In this document: positions 44,166 through 53,229 of the stretch, piece by piece
Layout: each line of letters opens with the position of its first letter
Numbering within the stretch: position 1 is the first letter of the stretch
Assembly (NCBI RefSeq): GCF_000766865.1
Contig: NZ_JNFA01000011.1
Span: 1-64,000, forward strand
Length of the DNA: 64,000 nucleotides
Direction of reading: 5' to 3'
Origin: Listeria booriae
Lineage (GTDB): Bacteria > Bacillota > Bacilli > Lactobacillales > Listeriaceae
Made by a program: the position numbers and the translations under genes
The notes under the pieces: model-generated
What the model was told of the DNA's origin: nothing
Databases searched by the model: none
The model's input: only the letters and a program-made list of their open reading frames with translations

Positions 44166-45569
44166 TTATAACTTCAATTTCCCAACTTCTTTTAAAATAA
44201 ATTCGCAAAATATCGAGTTCGACCACGAGAACCATTCACGCGTATACACATTCGGATCATCTGCTAAAAAGCCTTCATGCGTCAGGTCTGTTCCCGCATC
44301 TGTCGTTTCAAATAAAGCTAATAACTCCTGACATTCGTTAGCATCTGTAGACGTCAAACCTTGAATCGCCAGCCCCATATGCCAAACATAACCCGGCGGT
44401 GTGTGCGGACTACCCAATCCTTTTGCAGCTTTTCCTTCAAAATAATACCGATTATCCGTTGATAATGAGAAGCGGCGCGTGTTTTGATAAATCGGGTCAT
44501 CTATTTCGCAATATTTTATATACGGCAGGGAGAGCAAGCTTGGCACACCAGTATCATCCATTATGTTGTAATTGCCCAATCCATCCACTTCATACGCGTA
44601 TATGTCACCATACGTCGGGTGTTCCACGATTCCAAACTTCTCGATTCCAGCTTGAACTTCCGCTCGCATCGCTGTTATCGTCGCCAGTAATTCCCCTTCA
44701 TTCGGATAAAAAGCATCCACAATCTCCTGCAAATAACCAAGAATCACGACGGCAAACATGTTCGCTGGCAATAAATAACCATATTCACACGCATCATCAC
44801 TCGGGCGAAAACCTGACCAAATCATGCCTGTATAGCCGACTTTCGTTCCACGGCCTTCATTTGGAAGCGTGTCCTGCTCAATCCCATTATCGCGAATAAA
44901 GAAGTACTCCGATTGTTCCTCATGATGCTGTTCCACACGAAAAACACGAATCAATTCCTTCACCGCTGCCAAAAAGTCACCATCGAACAAGTCCGTCCGC
45001 TTTGCCTGCTTCCAATAAAAATACGCAAGTTCCACTGGAAAACAAAGCGAGTCTAATTCATATTTTCGCTCCCAGCTCCAAGGATTTTGCCGTTCACTCC
45101 GATCAATCGCGCTCCAACAGTTCCCATCAGCCGCAAAATTAAACGCATTTGTGTACGGGTCCAGAAGAATGTAGCGGAATTGCTGGCGAATCACCGCGCC
45201 GATTGCATCGTATAATTTCCCACTTGGATCTTCTAAATTGAGAAATACGCGTAACTGACCGCCAGAATCGCGCAACCACATGGCTGGAATATCGCCTGTA
45301 AACAAGAACGCCGAATCATCTTCTTTTTGCACAAGCGTGGTTGTGATGGTGTTTAGCATACATTTACGAAACATCCGTTGTAATTTTTCAGAGAGGTTCG
45401 TGTTTTGTAGCACTTGATCCACCGATTCATCGATAAGTTGCGCAAGTTCTGTGTTGTCCCTTGCCGCTTGTTTTAAAATATTATCGGTAATCCGTCGCAG
45501 TCGTAAATACGTGTCGTCGCCCATTAGTTCCTTGTCTAGACTTGTATTTTTTAGTACATCGTTATCCAA
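44166..45569 (-). CDS. GH125 exo-alpha-1,6-mannosidase
   Basis: This protein of about 467 aa belongs to GH125 (formerly DUF1237). Diagnostic stretches are LFTGDIPAMWLRDS near residue 95, WSWERKYELDSLCFP near 165, GMIWSGFRPSDDACEYGYL near 245 (general acid Asp in RPSDD) and DLTHEGFLADDPN near 430 (general base Glu), as in the pneumococcal enzyme. It removes alpha-1,6-linked mannose with inversion. No signal peptide is present, so it acts in the cytoplasm on imported oligosaccharides. The start is uncertain: I prefer a TTG at 45569, 17 bases past the ROK stop with GGTGA before it; the frame remains open to an ATG at 45626, which would overlap the ROK gene. Confidence 0.9.
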   Translation of the reverse strand: MDNDVLKNTSLDKELMGDDTYLRLRRITDNILKQAARDNTELAQLIDESVDQVLQNTNLSEKLQRMFRKCMLNTITTTLVQKEDDSAFLFTGDIPAMWLRDSGGQLRVFLNLEDPSGKLYDAIGAVIRQQFRYILLDPYTNAFNFAADGNCWSAIDRSERQNPWSWERKYELDSLCFPVELAYFYWKQAKRTDLFDGDFLAAVKELIRVFRVEQHHEEQSEYFFIRDNGIEQDTLPNEGRGTKVGYTGMIWSGFRPSDDACEYGYLLPANMFAVVILGYLQEIVDAFYPNEGELLATITAMRAEVQAGIEKFGIVEHPTYGDIYAYEVDGLGNYNIMDDTGVPSLLSLPYIKYCEIDDPIYQNTRRFSLSTDNRYYFEGKAAKGLGSPHTPPGYVWHMGLAIQGLTSTDANECQELLALFETTDAGTDLTHEGFLADDPNVYTREWFSWSNSIFCEFILKEVGKLKL

Positions 45570-45585
45570 AATTTCACCATTCCCT

Positions 45586-46455
45586 TCACCTGACGAGCAT
45601 TGCGGCGCCATAAAGCCCGGCATCATCGCCTAAACTCGCGACTTTTAATTGAATCGTTTCTTTCATCGTGCCGTAAACCCGCTGCGCTACAATCGTTTTT
45701 AGTTCTTCGACCAGCCAAGGATTATGCAAAATTACCGCGCCACCGAGTACAAAAACTTCTGGGTCAATGACTTGGATAATCGATGTTAAGGCAGCTCCGA
45801 AATGTTGTAACCAGCCAGCGATAACGCGTCGTGCTTCTGGATGGTAAGCATCATAGTGTATGAACAAATTGGCTGCCGTCTTGTCTTTACCAAACAATAC
45901 CTTGCTCTCTCTTTTGAGCACAGTTCCGCTACATAAATCTTCTAGCGTCCCGTTTTTCAAGCTCACATCCACAATCATATTCCCGAGTTCCGACGCGTGC
46001 TGGTGACTTCCTGCAAATACCTCGCCATCACAAACCAAACCACCGCCAACGCCCGTACTCACCGTAATATACTGCACACTACTGTACCCCGCGCCAGCTC
46101 CGATTTTCGCTTCAGCTAGTGCCGCCACTTTGGCATCGTTCATAAGAAACACGGTTTTCCCCGCACGACTCTCCAGTTCATCACGAATCCGAAAGCCATG
46201 CCAGCCGGGGAGATTTGGCGCGTCTAAAATAATGCCATTGTCCACATCAAGAGGTCCTGGTGCGCCAATCCCGATGCCCGACGCCAATCGTTCCGGGTCG
46301 ACCGCCTCAATCATACGCACCAATTTTTCCAAGGCTTGCGTTGCACCTAATGTTGCCTCTGTATTGCTTTGTTCGCGCGCCACCAACTGATCAGCCGGAT
46401 CAAACAAGCCGACTCGCATATTCGTAGCGCCAATGTCTATGCCAATTCGATACAT
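45586..46455 (-). CDS. ROK-family sugar kinase, probable mannokinase
   Basis: This 289-aa ROK kinase has the N-terminal phosphate loop GIDIGATNMRVGLFD, a GAPGPLDVDNG motif, the catalytic-region motif LMNDAKVAALAE (catalytic Asp) and STGVGGGLVCDG. The usual zinc-binding CxCGxxGC motif is missing: the region reads HQHASELGNMIVDVSLKNGT and then LEDLCSG. Its position between GH38 and GH125 genes suggests that it phosphorylates mannose to mannose-6-P, the substrate of the isomerase encoded nearby; glucose or another hexose is possible. The ATG at 46455 is 12 bases past the end of GH38. Confidence 0.88.
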   Translation of the reverse strand: MYRIGIDIGATNMRVGLFDPADQLVAREQSNTEATLGATQALEKLVRMIEAVDPERLASGIGIGAPGPLDVDNGIILDAPNLPGWHGFRIRDELESRAGKTVFLMNDAKVAALAEAKIGAGAGYSSVQYITVSTGVGGGLVCDGEVFAGSHQHASELGNMIVDVSLKNGTLEDLCSGTVLKRESKVLFGKDKTAANLFIHYDAYHPEARRVIAGWLQHFGAALTSIIQVIDPEVFVLGGAVILHNPWLVEELKTIVAQRVYGTMKETIQLKVASLGDDAGLYGAAMLVR

Positions 46456-46467
46456 CGCCTACACCTC

Positions 46468-48897
46468 TCATATATACATCGATAAAAAGCCTTGATTGTA
46501 TGACTTACAAGCATCGACCGCAGCCTCCGCCTCACCTGTTGGTACCGTCGCAACCGTATAACGAAACTCATAAAAGCCCGCCAAATCCACTTTAAAATTC
46601 GTTTCCCAAAAATTATTCATCGCCCAAACATAAAGCGGCTCTGCGTTCTTGTTCTTGTCTCCGTGTCCAGATAGCTCAATCAGGTGATGTTTCAAATCGC
46701 CAAACACAAGTAGTGGCGTATCTTTCACAGCCACAATAAGTGACTTCTGTTCACCAACATAAGCCGCGCCTTCTTGTACCAAGTAAAATTCCTGATTCGT
46801 TTCTGGCAACTGATCAATCCCAGGTCGCAAAATACATCCCGTTTTATCAACGAAAAGTTCTTCTTTGACGCCCGTCGTGAATGGGAAGGAAATATATAAA
46901 TTCTCAGGGTCCCAAACACTGTCCTTATGCAAACGCAATGTCACATCAATTTTTGGCGTATCACGGTAGACCTTCATGTGAATTTCATACATTTGCGTAC
47001 CTTCCAAGTCGTACGTGAAAACAACCGTCGCGCTCACAGTACCAGCTTCCGCAACGCGAACGTCCCGCAATTGCGACACATACCGCATCGTGTCCACCTT
47101 CTTGCGATTACGCCCCATCGTGTGCCGCACTTCCCACGCACTCGGCTTCGTTTCCGTCCGCTCATAAATCCCGGCAAACGGCGCATGCTCCATGTTTTCG
47201 CGTAGCAACGAACGCCCGTCCTGCTTATCAATCAGCGAAACTATGCCTTGCGATTCATCCAGAACCATCGAATAATACGGCGTCTCCACCTGATGCGCAT
47301 TGACACGCAAGCCCTCTTGCCAACCATCATACATAATATCGTTCACTTTATCCACCGCTAAGTAACGATATTTCTCCTTCTGCAATTCCTTTTTAGGTCG
47401 AATTCGCAAAATCCGTTCTTCCAAAGCGTCCAGTTCGATAACAACTTCCACTTCTTTCGCGCGCGCAATATCACGAACTTGTGACGGCAATACGTTCCCC
47501 GTCTGCTCATCCACAACCTCCATATTTTGCAGTAAAATATCAACCGCAACGCCCTCCACGTCTTCCCAATGCTCAATATACAAGCGAACACTATCCTTGC
47601 GCTTCGTTGCCTGCGGATTTATCACTTTAAACAATTTTTCCCGATCCGGCCGAATACTAACTTCCCCTTTATCCGCCAAAATGGCATCTAACTTAAGCGA
47701 AGCCAACTGATTAGCCCGAATCGCGTACGCCGATTTTCTGAAATCTAAATCATTGACGAGCGTTTCCCAAGGTTCCGATACCGATGAAGAATAGCCCCAC
47801 GTGTGCTCCGCGTATAGCGTCAACTCATACGCCACGTCATCCATATACGCCTTATCCGCCGCGACAGCATCAGGCGCCAACTGCTTCCCAAGATGGAATT
47901 TTCGTTGGGCATCTTTATAATGCTTCACAACCGCAGGCGTCGAGCCAATCCCGTCAGCCCACCAATCATTCCAATCGCCACGATAAACCGGCAACTCATT
48001 CACCTGTTCCCGCAAAATTTCAAAAAAGTGGTTCAGCGTAATCATCTCGATTTCGATTTCATCGCCATGCAGCTCATTCCAAACCTTCACGCGCTCCAGA
48101 ATCCGCCCATTCGGCGCACCATTATCCGTACTCATCCCCGAAATCATCACCGGCACAAAATGATAGTCATATTCTGCATCATTATCCAAGTTCTCGATAT
48201 ATTTATAAATCCGCTCTTCCGCAATTTTAAAATCAGCTACTGCCGCATTCGGATTGTAGCGGTCCTCCAATAAATACGTGATCCCGTGTTCCGGTACGAG
48301 ACATAGCTCATTTCCCATATGATAATGATCCGATACCCACGTCAACACGCGCTCGCCGCTCGGCCCTTCCCACCAAAAACCGTTATGCTTTTTGCCAAGT
48401 GGGTACATCCCATGATGCGTATGAATACAACTGAATAAATTCTCAATCCCGTTCTTAGCCAGCGCATCCGCATAGCCCCAAGAATAGCCATTAATGTCCG
48501 CCGTCATCGCTGAATCAAGCGGTACCGCCAACCGATCTGCATAACTTCTGCCTTGCGCTAATTTGTAATTCAGCAAATCATTATCCGCCAGCTCTGTCAT
48601 ATTCAAATAGTTGAGCGAAATATCAATAAGTCCCGCCTGAACGTAGCGCTCAAAGCACGCAATATTATCTGGACTACTGTTCGCAAGGAAGTTCTCCACT
48701 TGCCAATAATTCTCACATACCCACCGAAAACCTTCCCACTCTGGATGTTTACCATTTTCAATATCCGTTAAAATATCGATGGCTTGCTGAATAAAATCCA
48801 CATGATACCGCTTCAACTTTTCTTGACGCTCCGTGTAGCCAATGTCTGTGTGCGAATGGTGCAGTAAGTACAATGTCCATTTTTTTGATAAACCCAT
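46468..48897 (-). CDS. GH38 alpha-mannosidase
   Basis: This 809-aa protein begins almost directly with the catalytic motif HHSHTDIGYT (residues 13-22; His16 and Asp18 are expected zinc ligands). The MTADINGYSWGY motif near residue 130 carries the nucleophile Asp. The middle and C-terminal beta domains (about 430-800) are those of GH38. It is a retaining alpha-mannosidase; no signal peptide, so it is cytoplasmic. The ATG has AAGGAGTGTTTTGAAAA. It lies between the importer permease (gap 15 bp) and the ROK kinase. The linkage specificity cannot be told. Confidence 0.93.
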   Translation of the reverse strand: MGLSKKWTLYLLHHSHTDIGYTERQEKLKRYHVDFIQQAIDILTDIENGKHPEWEGFRWVCENYWQVENFLANSSPDNIACFERYVQAGLIDISLNYLNMTELADNDLLNYKLAQGRSYADRLAVPLDSAMTADINGYSWGYADALAKNGIENLFSCIHTHHGMYPLGKKHNGFWWEGPSGERVLTWVSDHYHMGNELCLVPEHGITYLLEDRYNPNAAVADFKIAEERIYKYIENLDNDAEYDYHFVPVMISGMSTDNGAPNGRILERVKVWNELHGDEIEIEMITLNHFFEILREQVNELPVYRGDWNDWWADGIGSTPAVVKHYKDAQRKFHLGKQLAPDAVAADKAYMDDVAYELTLYAEHTWGYSSSVSEPWETLVNDLDFRKSAYAIRANQLASLKLDAILADKGEVSIRPDREKLFKVINPQATKRKDSVRLYIEHWEDVEGVAVDILLQNMEVVDEQTGNVLPSQVRDIARAKEVEVVIELDALEERILRIRPKKELQKEKYRYLAVDKVNDIMYDGWQEGLRVNAHQVETPYYSMVLDESQGIVSLIDKQDGRSLLRENMEHAPFAGIYERTETKPSAWEVRHTMGRNRKKVDTMRYVSQLRDVRVAEAGTVSATVVFTYDLEGTQMYEIHMKVYRDTPKIDVTLRLHKDSVWDPENLYISFPFTTGVKEELFVDKTGCILRPGIDQLPETNQEFYLVQEGAAYVGEQKSLIVAVKDTPLLVFGDLKHHLIELSGHGDKNKNAEPLYVWAMNNFWETNFKVDLAGFYEFRYTVATVPTGEAEAAVDACKSYNQGFLSMYI

Positions 48898-48912
48898 TTT
48901 TCAAAACACTCC

Positions 48913-49749
48913 TTATTTTGTAGTGACGATAAAGCCTTTTTCCAAATTTCGGTGTGAAAGTACGAATAAAATGATGGTCGGTATCGAAACAATGATGGCT
49001 GCTAGTAGAATCGGTGGTACTTTCTGAATTGTCGCCCCACCGAGCAATGAAACCGATGCCATTACTGGGCGTGCCGACTCGGATTTCGTTAACGTCATCC
49101 CGAACAGCAAATCGCTCCAAATCCAAGTAAACTGGAACAAAAACACAGCTGCAAGCGGTGCGCGCGCCATTGGCATGTAAATTTTGCGGAAAATATAGAA
49201 ATCCGAAGCTCCGTCAATCCTTGCGCTTTCTAACATTTCTTTGGAGACACCCATCAAGAAGTTCCGCAGTACAAACACACTAAATGGAATAATGAGCGCC
49301 GCATAAATTAAAATCATCCCAAACCGCGTATCATACAACCCAACCTTATTATACGCTTTAAAAATCGGAATCAAATACACTTGAAACGGAAAAATAGTCC
49401 CACTATAAATCACGAAAAACCATAGCAAACCATGCTTAATTTTCAGTGTTTCAATCGCGTACGCCGCCAGTGCCGCCATGATAATCCCAAGAGCTCCGCC
49501 AAGCGCGCCGTAAATCATACTATTGAGAAAGCCCGAACCGAGTTGTATTTGTTGCGTCAAGTACTGCCAGTTTTCTGAAATCGAGAATGATTTTGGCAAG
49601 TCCCAAAAGTTCCCCGTGCTATATTCCGCAGAACTTTTTACAGCGTTAACAATAACGTAAAGGAACGGAAAAATCCATATAATCGCCAAGATAATCAGGA
49701 CACCGTTGATGACCCATTTCCCAACGCCAGCATGTTTTGCTTCTACCAT
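48913..49749 (-). CDS. Sugar ABC transporter permease (MalG type)
   Basis: This 278-aa protein has six membrane helices and the permease EAA loop (ESARIDGASDFYIFRKIYMP, near residue 190) that docks to the ATPase. The C-terminal RNLEKGFIVTTK end is typical of the second permease of carbohydrate uptake (CUT1) systems. The ATG has GAAGGGGGTCAATAAAG. It pairs with the permease gene immediately upstream (two-base gap) and the lipoprotein at 50718. No ATPase gene is present, so a shared MsmX-like ATPase is expected. The substrate is probably a mannose-containing oligosaccharide, from context. Confidence 0.93.
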   Translation of the reverse strand: MVEAKHAGVGKWVINGVLIILAIIWIFPFLYVIVNAVKSSAEYSTGNFWDLPKSFSISENWQYLTQQIQLGSGFLNSMIYGALGGALGIIMAALAAYAIETLKIKHGLLWFFVIYSGTIFPFQVYLIPIFKAYNKVGLYDTRFGMILIYAALIIPFSVFVLRNFLMGVSKEMLESARIDGASDFYIFRKIYMPMARAPLAAVFLFQFTWIWSDLLFGMTLTKSESARPVMASVSLLGGATIQKVPPILLAAIIVSIPTIILFVLSHRNLEKGFIVTTK

Positions 49750-49751
49750 CT

Positions 49752-50642
49752 TTATTGACCCCCTTCTCTAGTGAACGTCTTCCTTAAGTAGAAAATCGAA
49801 ATAACTAATATAATCACGGATAGCATGACAGCAATGGCTGACCCCATCCCTAGATGACTATTGGAAAACGACTCTTTGTACATCGTAACCGCCAATGTTT
49901 CCGAAGTTCGGTACGGCCCACCACCAGTCATGACCCAAATACTATCAAATGTCTTGAAACTGTTCACGAGTGACATGAGGACAACCACAATAATCGTTGG
50001 CTTTAGCAGTGGCAAAATAATTTTCGTATACAACGTAAGCCCAGAAGCACCTTCTAATTTCGCCGCTTCAATCGGCTCTGTCGGCATGTTCACCAGACCA
50101 ATAATAAAGAGCAACATGTTCATCCCGATACCTTGCCAAATCCCCGCCCCAATCATAACGCCAGTATTGACATACGGTATATTCAACCAGTTCTTATCCA
50201 AATTATCAAAACCCATCATTCCAAGAAGTTGCGGCAAACCATACATTGATAGCAAGCTCGTCATAATTAAGCCAACAATAACACCCGAAACCGCATTCGG
50301 AAAGTAAAACAGATTTTTGAATAACGTTGAAAATGAACTTTTTGTAATAGCGATGGCGAAAAGCAGTGGCAAAACAACTGGAATAATCAAGCCCGCAGCT
50401 ACCCAAACCAACGTATTAATACAAGACAATAGGAAATTCTTATCTTGAAAAACCGCAATATAATTACTAAAACCGACAAATTCAAAATCCCCTAAACCGC
50501 TCCAATTCGTGAAGCTAATAACCAACGTGAACAAAATCGATAAAATACAAAAACAAAAGACAAAGAGCACGGCTGGCGCAATATATAAATAGGTTTTTAA
50601 CCCAGCTCCTCTTCTTAAGTTCGGCTTTGCTTGCAGACTCAT
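49752..50642 (-). CDS. Sugar ABC transporter permease (MalF type)
   Basis: This 296-aa protein has six membrane helices, the first one near residue 20 (YLYIAPAVLFVFCFCILSIL), and the EAA loop EAAKLEGASGLTLYTKIILP near 195. This is the first permease of a CUT1-type importer. I chose the ATG at 50642 (AGAAGGGTG upstream); a GTG at 50651 lies too close to that site. It is encoded between the binding lipoprotein and the MalG-type permease. Confidence 0.92.
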   Translation of the reverse strand: MSLQAKPNLRRGAGLKTYLYIAPAVLFVFCFCILSILFTLVISFTNWSGLGDFEFVGFSNYIAVFQDKNFLLSCINTLVWVAAGLIIPVVLPLLFAIAITKSSFSTLFKNLFYFPNAVSGVIVGLIMTSLLSMYGLPQLLGMMGFDNLDKNWLNIPYVNTGVMIGAGIWQGIGMNMLLFIIGLVNMPTEPIEAAKLEGASGLTLYTKIILPLLKPTIIVVVLMSLVNSFKTFDSIWVMTGGGPYRTSETLAVTMYKESFSNSHLGMGSAIAVMLSVIILVISIFYLRKTFTREGGQ

Positions 50643-50717
50643 ACAGGTCACACCCTTCTAGTAAACTCATTCTAAAGCAAGAGGTGAGCAGTATTAAGAC
50701 TCCCCCTTGCTTTTACA

Positions 50718-51965
50718 TTATTTAAATGCGCTATCTGCTGCTTTTTGAATCGTGTTTAATGTATCGTCAATCATGGCGTCTGTTGGGTTGTAGAAGAACT
50801 TCCACAACTCGTCGGTAGCTACATTCACCACATCGATTGGTGTTGCTTCATAGTAGCGAATCATCACTGTGTATTTACTAGCATCCGCGGCTTCTTTTAC
50901 AAAACCACCATTAACAGGGTCGTCCGATTTTGTTTGATCGGTATTAATAACGCCCGCTTCATCGACGAAGATTTGTTGCACATCTTTTTTGTAGAAACTT
51001 TGCAATACTTTTTTAGCTTCTGCGCTTTGTTTACTATTTTTTGACACGACGATTGGAGCTGCTTCGTAGAAAATAACTTGTTTTTGATCAGCAGTCATGG
51101 ATGGTGCCACAAATACATCGAAGTCTTTGCCCGGTTCCATGTTATAGTCTTTTTTCAAAGTAGTAGACGTCACGGTTGGTTCGTAAATCATGGCGCTCTC
51201 ATCAGATGAGAACATTTTCACTTGAGATGCTGGATCGACTGGATCGCCGAAATAGCCTTTTTTGATCATCTTTTGCCAGATTTTCATGACTTTCTTCATT
51301 TCAGGGTCGGTGTATTTAATATCCCCTTTTGTTAAACCGACGTAAAGATCAGGATTGTAGCTGGCGATGAGTGTTTGGAACCAGAGGAAGCTCGCCCATG
51401 GATCATTTTTCAGACCGATTGGCTCGACTTTATTTGCTTTTAACGTGTCACAAACTTTGATGAACTCGTCCCATGTTTTAGGTACTTCTAGATTATATTT
51501 ATCGAAAAGATGCTTATTATATAAAATGCCGTTATAAAGAACGCTGTATGGCGCTGCGTAAACTTTGCCGTCAATAGTGAAAGCATCGGCAAGCCCTGGG
51601 TTCACGCCTTCTTTTTCATAGTAATCTTTCCATTCTTTCGTTAAGTCGACTACTAAATCGTTGTCCACTAGTTTTTTCAACTTATCGCCACTCCACCACG
51701 TGAATAAACCTGGCGCTTTGTCGCTATCAAGCGATTGCTGAATGGCCGTTTCGTAGGCTGTTACTTCTGTGTAACCAACTGTTTTGTAACCTACACCACC
51801 ATCTTTTTTAATTTGGTCGGACATGGAATTCATGATACCAACATTTTCGCCACCCTTATCGGTATAAAACTCCACTGCTGAACTTGAGGAATCTCCGCCT
51901 CCGCCACAACTAGCCAAAAGCATTAGAACTGCTACTATACAACTGATGGATATAATTTTTTTCAT
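50718..51965 (-). CDS. Sugar-binding lipoprotein of ABC importer
   Basis: This 415-aa extracytoplasmic solute-binding protein has a lipoprotein signal ending LLASC at the start of the mature protein, followed by a Gly/Ser linker. The fold is the family 1 type, with WDEFIKVCDTLKANKVEPIG and a C-terminal helix. It captures the sugar outside the membrane for the two permeases downstream. The ATG at 51965 has AAAGGAG nine bases away; a TTG at 51971 is too close. It is the first gene of the GH38 operon and lies behind a promoter with a cre-like box. The ligand is predicted to be an alpha-mannoside. Confidence 0.93.
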   Translation of the reverse strand: MKKIISISCIVAVLMLLASCGGGGDSSSSAVEFYTDKGGENVGIMNSMSDQIKKDGGVGYKTVGYTEVTAYETAIQQSLDSDKAPGLFTWWSGDKLKKLVDNDLVVDLTKEWKDYYEKEGVNPGLADAFTIDGKVYAAPYSVLYNGILYNKHLFDKYNLEVPKTWDEFIKVCDTLKANKVEPIGLKNDPWASFLWFQTLIASYNPDLYVGLTKGDIKYTDPEMKKVMKIWQKMIKKGYFGDPVDPASQVKMFSSDESAMIYEPTVTSTTLKKDYNMEPGKDFDVFVAPSMTADQKQVIFYEAAPIVVSKNSKQSAEAKKVLQSFYKKDVQQIFVDEAGVINTDQTKSDDPVNGGFVKEAADASKYTVMIRYYEATPIDVVNVATDELWKFFYNPTDAMIDDTLNTIQKAADSAFK

Positions 51966-52090
51966 GCTCAAACTCTCCTTTTTTATTGTTTTAAAACAAA
52001 AATATGATTAAATATTTCTATTTTTCCAATTTTATTCAATCTACATAGCTAATTTTGGGAATTATTATACCTTTCTCGTTTGTTATTTTT

Positions 52091-52128
52091 ATTATAAGGA
52101 TATACTATTAGTCGTGCAAGCGGTTACA
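52091..52128 (-). promoter_or_regulatory. Promoter of the mannoside operon with cre-like box
   Basis: On the minus strand TTGCAC (52114-52119), a 17-bp spacer and TATAAT (52091-52096) form a near-consensus promoter. TGTAACCGCTTGCA (52115-52128) matches the CcpA consensus at 13 of 14 positions and covers the -35, so glucose repression is expected. A leader of about 120 bases follows to the lipoprotein start. Confidence 0.78.
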
Positions 52129-52220
52129 GTCATTTCGAAAATGATTTTCGATTGCCGAAAAGAAGCTGACAAGTCTATCCAGTAAATTTTTTAGCTATTA
52201 TTCAAATTAGAAAATGCCCA

Positions 52221-52259
52221 CAAAAATAACCATCAACCGTTTGACCGAGCTTGATGGCT
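52221..52259 (-). terminator. Terminator of the ycj-like operon
   Basis: On the minus strand AGCCATCAA and TTGATGGTT pair over nine positions (one G-U) around a short interior loop, followed by ATTTTTG. It lies past stem-loop element B, downstream of the beta-phosphoglucomutase gene, and protects the divergent-side mannoside promoter from read-through. Confidence 0.65.
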
Positions 52260-52323
52260 ATCAATACAACAAGAGTCGTCCCCTTAAGACTTAAGACACT
52301 ACTGAAGGAGGTCATGTTCGCAC

Positions 52324-52419
52324 ATGCCTTCTTTTCGTAATTACTATAACAATGACTTTATGGTTTGGGGAACGATTAAAAACTACCCCCAGACTCTAGA
52401 AAAACTATATTTTAAATAA
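52324..52419 (+). CDS. Doubtful 31-aa ORF
   Basis: An ATG at 52324 opens a 32-codon frame (starts MPSFRNYYNNDFMVWG, ends with TAA at 52417-52419). A strong GAAGGAGG site lies 12 bases upstream, which is long spacing; another ATG at 52314 gives only eight codons. The peptide is polar-aromatic, without a membrane helix or a known motif. It sits between a leftward terminator and element B, in a 470-bp stretch without other genes. It may be a small protein or a relic. Confidence 0.25.
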   Translation: MPSFRNYYNNDFMVWGTIKNYPQTLEKLYFK

Positions 52420-52432
52420 AAACCTGTCCGTT

Positions 52433-52569
52433 CCTCCAAACCTCAGCGTGTCGACAAATGCCCAGATCCTAGGCAAAAGCGAGTACCGACGCGGAGCGTA
52501 CTAAAGTACGTGAGCATCGGAACGGAGCTTTTAACGACGGAGATGGGCGTTTGTCGGCACGCTGAGCTA
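52433..52569 (-). repeat. Large stem-loop repeat element, copy B
   Basis: The outer arms CTCAGCGTGTCGACAAATGC (from about 52441) and GTTTGTCGGCACGCTGAG (to about 52566) pair. Inside are AAAAGC/GCTTTT, CCGATGC/GCGTCGG and a GTAC-TTTA-GTAC hairpin (minus-strand reading). The TAG stop of the beta-phosphoglucomutase gene (52567-52569) abuts the outer arm. The far end has CCTCCAAACC, shared with copy C. This is the compact 137-bp form. Confidence 0.85.
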
Positions 52570-53229
52570 CAGGTGGAATACTTTTTGGATTATAGCTAGC
52601 GTCAATTCAGAAGTGTCACTTACAAGTTCATCCGACCCAATCAGCCCTGTTCCCACACCGATTGCTTTCATACCTGCTGATTTAATCGCTTCTACACCAG
52701 CTTGTGCATCTTCAATTCCGACTGCGTTTTCTGGTGCAACACCAAGCCCTGCTGCTGCAACTAAGAAGATTTCTGGGTCTGGTTTTGAATGTGTAATTTT
52801 CGCTGCATCTGCCAAATAATCGAAGCTATCCGTTAAGCCCAGTGCTGCCAGAACCATTGGTGCATTTTTAGAAACGGAAGCCAGTGCGATTTTTAGGCCA
52901 GCTGTGCGAATTGCTTCTAATAATGAAGCGATCCCAGGCAAGATATCAGCTGGAGACAAATCTTTTAGAAGTTCCACATAATGCGCGTTTTTCTTTGCGG
53001 CTAATTCTTCTTTTTCGGCAAGTGTGAAATCTTGTTCTCGTCCGCCTTTTGCTAAAATTAAATCGAGCGAATCCATGCGGCTAATTCCTTTTAGCGTCTC
53101 ATTGAATGCCTCGTCAATCTCGATATTTATGTCCGCCGCTAGTTGTTTCCATGCTAAATAATGAAAATGTGCGCTATCTGTGATGACACCATCTAAGTCA
53201 AAAATTACTGCTTCTAACTGTTTCACCAT
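52567..53229 (-). CDS. ycjU: Beta-phosphoglucomutase (YcjU-like)
   Basis: This 220-aa HAD-family enzyme carries FDLDGVITDS at residues 10-19: Asp11 is the nucleophile and Asp13 the general acid/base. SVSKNAP near 118 and HSKPDPEIF near 147 are the other HAD motifs. It converts beta-glucose-1-P to glucose-6-P. Beta-glucose-1-P is what inverting GH65 phosphorylases release, and a GH65 gene lies two genes upstream. The start overlaps the end of glycerate kinase by seven bases, with AAGGGAGAGT upstream. It matches E. coli ycjU in operon position. Its TAG stop abuts stem-loop element B. Confidence 0.93.
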   Translation of the reverse strand: MVKQLEAVIFDLDGVITDSAHFHYLAWKQLAADINIEIDEAFNETLKGISRMDSLDLILAKGGREQDFTLAEKEELAAKKNAHYVELLKDLSPADILPGIASLLEAIRTAGLKIALASVSKNAPMVLAALGLTDSFDYLADAAKITHSKPDPEIFLVAAAGLGVAPENAVGIEDAQAGVEAIKSAGMKAIGVGTGLIGSDELVSDTSELTLAIIQKVFHL

